31,790 bases of DNA from Pseudomonadota bacterium (GTDB lineage: Bacteria > Pseudomonadota > Alphaproteobacteria > Rhizobiales > Xanthobacteraceae). The notes under the pieces are model-generated. The model ran no database searches, was not told where the DNA came from, and was given only the letters and a program-made list of their open reading frames with translations. Both the position numbers and the translations under genes were made by a program. Numbering within the stretch: the stretch's first letter is position 1; each line of letters starts with the position of its first letter. The DNA is taken from the NCBI GenBank assembly GCA_023423415.1, contig JAFAFP010000182.1, forward strand, positions 1-31,790, read 5' to 3'. Of the stretch, positions 26,437 through 31,790 are shown one piece after another.

Positions 26437-27369
26437 ATGGCAGTATCAGCAAAGCAGGACCGTTTCCGACAGATATATCTTTTGGCCATGCTGCCTCCCC
26501 TCTTTTGGGCTGGGAACTTTCTGGTGGCCCGGATGTTCAACGAGGTCATTCCGCCATTCCAAATGTCATTTTGGCGCTGGTTTATTGCACTCTTGATTAT
26601 CCTGCCGTTCACAGTGCGTGCTGTCCTTAAAAATATGCCGGCAATTCGCCGGGAACTGGCATATCTGGCTTTTCTGGGCGCCATTGGCATTACAGCCTTT
26701 AACTGCCTGATTTACCTGGCTCTGCAGTACACGACCGTTGTCAACGCAGCGCTCATAAACTCCCTCATGCCTGTTGCGACGTTCATCCTCGCTCTGTTTT
26801 TCATGGGCGACCGTCTGAGAATGAGACAGACATTTGGTGTCGTAGTGTGCATTATCGGCACGTTGCTCATTATTGCGCGCGGTGATCTCGCCGTTCTGCT
26901 TGCGCTGGACATCAACGCTGGCGACTTCCTTGTACTCGCAGGGCTTACCTTTTGGGCGCTGTACACTGTGATGATACGATGGCGAAAGAGCGTCTTGCCA
27001 CCTATGGTTTTCTTGACGGTGACGATCGCGTTTGGCGTCCTCTTTCATTTTCCGTTGGTAGGCTGGGAATTTGCGACGCGCGGCGGCCCCGCTGCGGAGC
27101 CCACCAATTTACTCGCCCTGCTCTACCTAGCAATTTTTCCGTCGTTGTTAGCATATATCTTTTGGAACCGGGCGGTTTCGGCTCTCGGCCCTGGGAAGAC
27201 AGGCCTCTTTATGTATCTCATGCCGATCTTCAGCACCCTTTTGGCGGTTCTCCTCCTTGGTGAAGAGTTCAAGATCTTTCATCTGATCGGTATGACGCTC
27301 ATAGTCATCGGCATCGCTCTTGTAACGCGGCCGTTGATACAGCCTGTGCCTGTGCAGTCGGCTGGCTGA
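26437..27369 (+). CDS. EamA/DMT-superfamily transporter
   Basis: A 310-residue inner-membrane protein with about ten membrane segments in two EamA repeats. LPPLFWAGNFLVARMFN opens the first and LTFWALYTVMIRW the second, and FWNRAVSALGPGKTGLFMYL and PIFSTLLAVLLLGEEFK are typical DMT motifs. A short AGGA box precedes the ATG. GC content is visibly lower than in the oxygenase gene just upstream, and a terminator candidate lies between them, so it is probably a separate acquisition rather than part of the pathway. The substrate is unknown. Confidence 0.87.
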   Translation: MAVSAKQDRFRQIYLLAMLPPLFWAGNFLVARMFNEVIPPFQMSFWRWFIALLIILPFTVRAVLKNMPAIRRELAYLAFLGAIGITAFNCLIYLALQYTTVVNAALINSLMPVATFILALFFMGDRLRMRQTFGVVVCIIGTLLIIARGDLAVLLALDINAGDFLVLAGLTFWALYTVMIRWRKSVLPPMVFLTVTIAFGVLFHFPLVGWEFATRGGPAAEPTNLLALLYLAIFPSLLAYIFWNRAVSALGPGKTGLFMYLMPIFSTLLAVLLLGEEFKIFHLIGMTLIVIGIALVTRPLIQPVPVQSAG

Positions 27370-27525
27370 AAAGAAAGATCTGTCTACGGCAGGGTATGAT
27401 GGTTGTCAGGCTGGACAGGCAAAGCGCGGGCGTTGGCAGGAGCCACTCCTGTGCTGCACTTTCTCTTTTCCTATTTCAAGACATCGGCGGTAATCGGTCG
27501 TTTAGGCCGCAGCGACAATCGCTGG

Positions 27526-27751
27526 AGTCTCGGATGTACTGGTCGGACGCCAGATTGTACCAGGTGACGCCGCGCTCGTGTCCGAAGTAATGAGGATTGG
27601 GGCCGGAATGAATGGTGCGCACCGGCACGGCGAACCGCAAGCCGTCGGCCGAGGCAACTTCGCCGCGGCCCCAGGATCGGGCGAGTGGGACCGCATTCTG
27701 CGCCGCCACCAGTGCTGCGTTGGCAGCGGCCAGCGTCTCAGCTCGACTTTG
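27526..27751 (-). pseudogene. Internal fragment of a Tn3-family transposase (tnpA)
   Basis: About 72 codons read RAETLAAANAALVAAQNAVP, then GEVASADGLRFAVPVRTIHS and PNPHYFGHERGVTWYNLASD, a conserved stretch of Tn3-family transposases. After QY the frame leaves the family pattern and soon ends, and nothing before 27751 continues it. It is an isolated relic. The bases 27370-27525 between it and the EamA gene hold nothing I recognise. Confidence 0.75.
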
Positions 27752-27755
27752 TACA

Positions 27756-28061
27756 TTATGCGGCGAAGCAGAGGGCCTCGGCCATCCGGACGAGACGGTC
27801 TGAGGGGATTTTATGTCGCTCCCGGTTTGGCGGGGAGTGTCGATAAATGTCTCCGATCCATAAAGTAAGGCGGACTGCGCCGATGGCATCGGCGAAGGTG
27901 AGGTTGGTCTTGCGGTACCAAACCGCGGCATAGGGTATGCTGGAGGTGGTAAGCAGATCGCAGGCCCACAATGAGACGAGACTATAGAGGCCGAGCAAGA
28001 CGGGAGTGGTCCGTTCGATGGCTTTGTCGGACCATTGTCGCTGGGTTTCGACTCCCAGTCT
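27756..28061 (-). pseudogene. C-terminal fragment of a DDE (IS4/IS701-like) transposase
   Basis: Reading from 28061, the frame encodes RLGVETQRQWSDKAIERTTP, then LLGLYSLVSLWACDLL, and ends LVRMAEALCFAA with a stop at 27756. The ETQRQWSDKAIERT motif is the C-terminal pattern of a DDE transposase group. The upstream part is absent: the sequence switches at about 28061 into the end of the resolvase gene, which overlaps the relic in another frame. The IS family name is tentative. Confidence 0.6.
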
Positions 28062-28638
28062 TGGCGGTTGCTGATGCCTTTTCCTGTTTGAGCGCGTCGT
28101 AGAGGGCAGTTTTCCCAACCTTCACGCGTGCGGCCGCTTCCCGGACACTCAAGCCGGCGGCGAGGTGCTGGCGAGCCTTGGCGAGCTTTTCCGGTGTCAC
28201 GACTGCTTGTCTGCCGCCGCGACGGCCTCGTTCTTCTGCAGCCTGAAGGCCAGCGCGGGTCCTTTCCTGGATCAGGTCGCGCTCGAATTGCGCCAAGGCC
28301 CCAAACAAGTGGAAGATCAGGCGACCGCCGGGTGTGGTTGTATCGACATTCTCAGTGATGGATCGGAAGCCGACGCCCCGCGCTTCCAACTCGGTGACGA
28401 TCTCGATGAGGTGCTTCATTGATCGGCCGAGACGATCGAGCTTCCACACCGTGAGTGTATCGCCCTCGCGAACGTATCGGATGGCTTCCGTCAGCCCGGG
28501 ACGGTCGGTCTTTGCCCCCGACGCCCTGTCCTCGAACACCTTTTCACAGCCTGCTTCGCGCAAAGCATCGAGTTGAAGGGCGGTATCCTGATCCCCGGTG
28601 GAGACCCTTGCATAGCCAATGGCTGTCATGAGGCGCAT
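27982..28638 (-). CDS. tnpR: Tn3-type serine resolvase with an altered C-terminus
   Basis: A 218-residue serine recombinase. The catalytic serine is in GYARVSTGDQD (Ser13 from the chosen start), the active-site arginines are in WKLDRLGRSM, and the long E-helix is seen in FGALAQFERDLIQERTRAGL. A helix-turn-helix follows (LSVREAAARVKVGKTALYDALK). The normal end would come soon after KTALYDALK; here about 35 further residues are read through the junction with a transposase relic, so the tail is probably non-native. The start could be 28638 or 28629 (two close ATGs). Its substrate is probably the adjacent CGGACA-rich region. Confidence 0.85.
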   Translation of the reverse strand: MRLMTAIGYARVSTGDQDTALQLDALREAGCEKVFEDRASGAKTDRPGLTEAIRYVREGDTLTVWKLDRLGRSMKHLIEIVTELEARGVGFRSITENVDTTTPGGRLIFHLFGALAQFERDLIQERTRAGLQAAEERGRRGGRQAVVTPEKLAKARQHLAAGLSVREAAARVKVGKTALYDALKQEKASATAKTGSRNPATMVRQSHRTDHSRLARPL

Positions 28639-28660
28639 TAGTCCATTTTCTCGTTGAAAG

Positions 28661-28742
28661 CGGACAATGTCCGACTTTCCGTCGGATGACAATGTTAACG
28701 GACAAGTTCCCGCGGAGCTGGAAAACGATCGTTTGACGGACA
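28661..28742. other. Candidate res recombination site upstream of the resolvase gene
   Basis: Within 82 bases there are four CGGACA/TGTCCG half-sites: a perfect palindrome CGGACAATGTCCG at 28661-28673, and further CGGACA copies at 28699-28704 and 28737-28742. Resolvases bind paired half-sites in a res region beside their own gene, which fits the position. The stretch 28639-28837 contains no other gene. Confidence 0.5.
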
Positions 28743-28837
28743 GGCCAATCGCAAAGGGATGAAGCTCTCGCCTGCGAGAGAACCGGGCTGGAAAGAGTTT
28801 GCAGTCCCCGCGGGCTATGCGGTTTCCAAAAGGGTTT

Positions 28838-29251
28838 CTACCCCTTCGCCGTTAGCCAGTTTTCGACGGTCAGACCGGGCACCCGTGAGAACTCACGCTC
28901 ATTGTCGGTAACCAGTGTGGCATCGATGGCGAGCGCTTGTGCCGCGATCCAGGTATCATTTGCTCCGATAGGTGTCCCCTGTCGCTCCAGACGTGTACGA
29001 ATCTGCGCATAGTGGCGAGTGGTATCGGAATCGATCCCGACCAATGGCAACCGCTGAACGAGGGTGGCGAGTCGAGCACGGTTGCGCTCGCCATGCTCAC
29101 TTTTCTCAGCCCCGAATTCCAGCTCGCCGAGCACGATAGCTGACAAGCGCATGCTGCTTAGCGGCACAGATTCAAGCCTCTGCTGTACTTCTGGCCGCCC
29201 TTTCAGCGCCGCGATCAGGATGTTGGTATCAAGCAGATAAAGATTGACCAC
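28838..29251 (-). CDS. vapC: VapC-type toxin, PIN-domain ribonuclease
   Basis: A 137-residue PIN-domain protein. The acidic metal-binding residues are D8 (LLDTNILI), E43 (LGELEFGAEKS), D99 (GANDTWIAAQ) and D116 (LVTDNEREF). VapC toxins cleave specific RNAs, often tRNAs, when released from their antitoxin. Translation starts at a GTG only 3 bases after the antitoxin stop, so the two are coupled. All catalytic residues are present, so the toxin is probably active. Confidence 0.9.
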   Translation of the reverse strand: MVNLYLLDTNILIAALKGRPEVQQRLESVPLSSMRLSAIVLGELEFGAEKSEHGERNRARLATLVQRLPLVGIDSDTTRHYAQIRTRLERQGTPIGANDTWIAAQALAIDATLVTDNEREFSRVPGLTVENWLTAKG

Positions 29252-29254
29252 GGT

Positions 29255-29488
29255 TCAATCGTCCAACGAGGCGACATCATCGGCGGGCGCATCGTCCGGC
29301 GCTTCCAAGTCAATATCACCCTCGGACCAGAAGTCACGAAACGCATCGGCTGCCATGTGCGGACGATCCGGAACAAGCCGCGCGACGACCTTTCCGTGCC
29401 GGGTAACAGCGATTTCCTCGCCTGCCTCGACCTCAGCCAACAACGCCGAGAATCGGGATTTTGCTTCAACCACGGTGATGTTCTTCAC
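29255..29488 (-). CDS. vapB: Type II antitoxin, Phd/VapB family
   Basis: A 77-residue antitoxin. The N-terminal DNA-binding part reads MKNITVVEAKSRFSALLAEV with the Phd/YefM pattern, then GEEIAVTRHGKVVARLVP, and the acidic C-terminal tail (EAPDDAPADDVASLDD) is the likely toxin-binding part. I chose the GTG at 29488 because GGAGG sits 5 bases upstream; in-frame ATGs at 29500 and 29512 have no box. It should neutralise the PIN toxin and repress its own operon at the palindrome just upstream. Confidence 0.85.
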   Translation of the reverse strand: MKNITVVEAKSRFSALLAEVEAGEEIAVTRHGKVVARLVPDRPHMAADAFRDFWSEGDIDLEAPDDAPADDVASLDD

Positions 29489-29505
29489 AACGGCCTCCAT
29501 AAAAA

Positions 29506-29519
29506 TGACCATATGGTCA
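29506..29519. promoter_or_regulatory. Palindromic operator candidate of the toxin-antitoxin operon
   Basis: TGACCATATGGTCA is a perfect 14-base palindrome, 17 bases upstream of the antitoxin GTG. Position and symmetry fit an autoregulatory site bound by the antitoxin dimer. Confidence 0.65.
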
Positions 29520-30071
29520 GAATATAGGTGAAAGGTGGCCTGTCGTCAAACCTATCGGGGCTGTGTCAACGCAGATGCACGAATGGCACGTTTCCTTCGG
29601 AACCAAGCGCTACTCCGCCGCAATGGCGGCTCCACGGAACCCCGTGTCGGGTTTCCGCCGATCCCGGTAACGATCCTTCGTGCTGCCGGCGAGATCTTGC
29701 CGGGATAGTCGCGCTCGAGGCGCGCGAGATCCTTTTGCAGTGATGGGGGAACCGAGGGGCTTTGCCCCTTCTCGCCCCCAAACAGACTTCCGCCCAGCTT
29801 CCTCCACTCCTCTTACGCTGCGTTACGTGCAGCCGGTTCCCCCCGAAGTCTGTTTCCCCCGCCACTTTGTCCCAGCAAACATCTGAAATCGCTACATATT
29901 AAGGATGATGCGATTTTTTGACCCTAGTTATATCCCTAGTTTGTCGATTTCTTCCACAAGGGGTCAGGATGCCCCACGACACCCCGACTGTGTCGGAAGG
30001 TTCCGCCTAACCAATCAAATGCCACGTATCGGCTGCACCTGACGTTAGGCTGACCACCCCATAATGGCGGC
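29520..30071. other. Non-coding stretch with strong inverted repeats
   Basis: No credible gene was found. Two structures stand out. One is a tight hairpin AGGGGC-TTT-GCCCCT (29755-29769). The other is a perfect 11-bp inverted repeat AAACAGACTTC (29780-29790) and GAAGTCTGTTT (29845-29855), each flanked by a run of C. From about 29880 to 29950 the sequence is AT-rich. The layout could be an element end, a plasmid mobility region or a structured RNA; nothing decides. Confidence 0.4.
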
Positions 30072-30218
30072 ATGGGAAAGAACTATCGGCACTATCGCGG
30101 AGCGAAGCGCTACCGTCATAGACCCGGCCGCCTTCTGTTCAGACTGGCGTGGCCTTTCGTGGCGGTGTCGGCATATGCCGTGTTCAGTTGGACACCTCGA
30201 ACTACCGACATTTCGTAG
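30072..30218 (+). CDS. Possible small membrane protein (48 residues)
   Basis: The reading frame encodes MGKNYRHYRGAKRYRHRPGR, then a hydrophobic stretch LLFRLAWPFVAVSAYAVFSW and a short polar end. A very basic start followed by one membrane-length segment is a plausible small inner-membrane protein. There is no clear ribosome-binding box, and the surroundings are IS debris, so chance is a real alternative. Between it and the IS5 transposase (30219-30344) nothing was recognised apart from possible IS end sequence. Confidence 0.25.
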   Translation: MGKNYRHYRGAKRYRHRPGRLLFRLAWPFVAVSAYAVFSWTPRTTDIS

Positions 30219-30344
30219 ACCGTAGGGCCGCGATTTGAGTTCTGCACGGCCTGACGTGTGGCTGCGGCTTCGGCATCGGTCGTCTGGGTTGGTGCGGGGC
30301 ACCGATTTTCGGCGTAGCGGCAGCGATGTCGGCCGCTTTCGCCG

Positions 30345-31424
30345 TCATGCGGGCGCAGTTCGCCCCTGTTGCCAGACGAAGCGGGTGAGGTTGTAGGCGA
30401 GGTTGGCCATGCCGATCTTCGTCCTCGCCCGTGCCATTCCGATTGTGCGCACGAACAGTCCCATGCGGGACTTCTGCTGCGCGAAGACGTGCTCAACGAA
30501 GGCGCGGATCTTGGAGCGGCGACCATTGGCGCGCGACGTCGCCTCGCTCATCGGCCGACCCTTCGGCTTCTTGTGGTGGATGTCGGAGACGTAGCCGTTC
30601 TTCTCCAGCCACGCCTCATTCTTCTTCGATCGATATGCAGTGTCAGCCCACACCGTCGAGCCGGTGTTGCCGCGGTCGAGCACATTGCGAAGCTGCGCCC
30701 CGTCATAGGCTGACGCGCTCGTGACATTCCAGCCGCGGATGAAGCCGTGCCGGCGATCGATAGAGGCGTGGTTCTTGTAACCGAAGGCGGGAATGGCGAT
30801 GTCGCGCTGCTGGACCTTTCCGTCCTCAGCCACTTTGGCCTTTGAGAACTTCACGGTCCAGCGCGCATCGCGATCCTTCTGGCGCAGCTTGGCAGGCTTC
30901 CCCTTCCATGCGTCCGGGACCTTGCCCGCCTTGATGTCCGCCTTCTCTGCGTCGGTGTTGCGTTGCTTTGGCGCCGCAACGATCGTCGCGTCCACGATCT
31001 GGCCGCCCATCGCGAGATAGCCGGCCTTGGTGAGGTGCTTGTCGAAACGGGCGAACAGGTTCTCGATCGCCTTCGCCTGCGTGAGGTGCTCGCGGAACAG
31101 CCAGATCGTCTTGGCGTCCGGCACGCGGTCCCCGAGCCCCAGCCCGAGGAAGCGCATGAACGACAGTCGATCCTGGATCTGGAACTCGGCCTGGTCGTCC
31201 GACAGGCCGTAGAGCGCCTGCAGGACCATGATCCTGAACATCATCACCGGGTCGTAGGGCGGGCGACCACCCTTGGCGCCGTCGGACCGCTTCAACGCCT
31301 TGGCCAGTGGCTTGCGGAAAACCTCCCACGGCACCAGCGCGTTCAGCTTCTCCAGCGGATCGCCGGCCTCGCTCAGCCGCACATAACGCTCGTCAATGTC
31401 CCAGAACCCAACCTGTCCCCGCAT
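30345..31424 (-). CDS. IS5-family transposase
   Basis: A 359-residue DDE transposase. It has the N-terminal IS5-type domain (GGRPPYDPVMMFRIMVLQAL, 53-72; LSDDQAEFQIQDRLSFMRFL) and catalytic residues D145 (GGQIVDATIV), D261 (VWADTAYRS) and E311 (AFVEHVFAQQKSR). The C-terminal GMARARTKIGMANLAYNL is also family-like. The ATG at 31424 gives the usual start MRGQVGFWDIDERYV; the upstream ORF extension was rejected. The gene looks intact. The inverted repeats of the element could not be fixed; weak similarity between GCCGCTTTC (about 30331) and the complement of the bases near 31460-31468 may mark them. Confidence 0.92.
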   Translation of the reverse strand: MRGQVGFWDIDERYVRLSEAGDPLEKLNALVPWEVFRKPLAKALKRSDGAKGGRPPYDPVMMFRIMVLQALYGLSDDQAEFQIQDRLSFMRFLGLGLGDRVPDAKTIWLFREHLTQAKAIENLFARFDKHLTKAGYLAMGGQIVDATIVAAPKQRNTDAEKADIKAGKVPDAWKGKPAKLRQKDRDARWTVKFSKAKVAEDGKVQQRDIAIPAFGYKNHASIDRRHGFIRGWNVTSASAYDGAQLRNVLDRGNTGSTVWADTAYRSKKNEAWLEKNGYVSDIHHKKPKGRPMSEATSRANGRRSKIRAFVEHVFAQQKSRMGLFVRTIGMARARTKIGMANLAYNLTRFVWQQGRTAPA

Positions 31425-31473
31425 CTGCAGCCTCCCGCAAATCACCGGAAGATTGAATCATGAAACCGGCGAG

Positions 31474-31790
31474 ATGGGGAGGTTCTTCGAGGTCTCCAGC
31501 TGCTTTCAAAGATTTTCGACACTACGAGAGCGAGCTGACTGGCGTTTCGATTACTGGCGATCCCTGCATCCGAACGTCGACCTCGATGCGATCGAAAGCG
31601 AAGGGCGGAAGGATTTCAAAGCTGAGTTGCTTTGTCATGCGGCGCCGGATGGTACGGTATTCGGCATGACGTCGAACGATGACGTGGTCGCCCACTTCGC
31701 CAAACCCGACCGCGAATTCGTTCTCTTCAGCGTTACGGTCTCCGGATCGGCAAAACTGATCCGACCCGACGGTGCCGAGCGGGTCGTCTC
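31474..31790 (+). CDS. AraC-type transcriptional regulator, N-terminal part (runs off the window)
   Basis: About 105 codons are present. The translation has QRFSTLRERADWRFDYWRSL near residue 12, then AELLCHAAPDGTVFGMTSND and EFVLFSVTVSGSAKLIRPDG. This is the pattern of the AraC-binding-like effector domain found in front of an AraC helix-turn-helix, which would lie beyond the window. The ATG at 31474 has no good ribosome-binding box, and an IS5 transposase starts only 49 bases away on the other strand, so the native promoter and possibly the first codons may have been replaced. Confidence 0.6.
   Translation, partial: MGRFFEVSSCFQRFSTLRERADWRFDYWRSLHPNVDLDAIESEGRKDFKAELLCHAAPDGTVFGMTSNDDVVAHFAKPDREFVLFSVTVSGSAKLIRPDGAERVV

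Noticed and set aside
29566..29865. A 99-codon open frame on the minus strand
   Set aside because: It crosses the hairpin and inverted-repeat region, has no ribosome-binding site or domain, and its composition looks like non-coding GC-rich DNA.

Overview
The window looks like an accessory, IS-rich stretch of a high-GC alphaproteobacterium, most likely of the Hyphomicrobiales (rhizobia and relatives). The evidence is GC-rich codon use, binding-protein-dependent transport operons linked to catabolic enzymes, an IS21/IS5/IS256/Tn3 element mix, and GTG/TTG starts. No rRNA, tRNA, CRISPR array or replication gene was seen. The organism call is inference from gene style only.

Region 1 (1-12995) is a substrate-uptake and catabolic locus. 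A minus-strand operon (11314 to 3129) holds a mandelate-racemase-subgroup enolase-superfamily enzyme, two Dpp/Opp-type ABC ATPases, an NAD-dependent epimerase, a RidA-like protein, a periplasmic binding protein and two permeases, with very tight or overlapping junctions. It converges on a FadR/GntR-type regulator (2359-3123, plus). That regulator is divergent from a second minus-strand unit: a thiamine-diphosphate enzyme followed by the N-terminal part of an alpha-ketoglutarate-semialdehyde-type dehydrogenase that runs off the left edge. An alpha/beta hydrolase and a cupin-like protein, overlapping by 4 bp, diverge from the operon at 11491. The set suggests import and oxidation of an acid-sugar-like or related small molecule toward 2-oxoglutarate; the substrate cannot be read from sequence.

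Region 2 (12996-16720) is an IS scar: an IS110 transposase tail, a complete IS21-family element (istA/istB with double terminal repeats), a MarR-type regulator, and the first about 155 bp of an IS256-family element.

Region 3 (16721-27369) carries a phthalate 4,5-dioxygenase-type pathway. The Rieske oxygenase (25057-26340, plus) is divergent from a minus-strand operon with the FMN/[2Fe-2S] reductase, the Gfo/Idh-family cis-dihydrodiol dehydrogenase, the 4,5-dihydroxyphthalate decarboxylase and a small unknown protein, followed by a TAXI-type TRAP transporter (binding protein plus fused permease). Together these would take up an aromatic acid and convert phthalate to protocatechuate. Ring-cleavage genes are not in the window. 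Two EamA-family (DMT) exporters flank the module. Palindromes of MarR-operator type lie in both pathway promoters, and the MarR gene at 16044-16523 is the obvious candidate binder.

Region 4 (27370-31790) is another mobile scar: fragments of a Tn3 transposase and of a second DDE transposase, a Tn3-type resolvase with a candidate res site, a VapBC/Phd-type toxin-antitoxin pair with a palindromic operator, a structured non-coding stretch, an IS5-family transposase, and the start of an AraC-type regulator that runs off the right edge.
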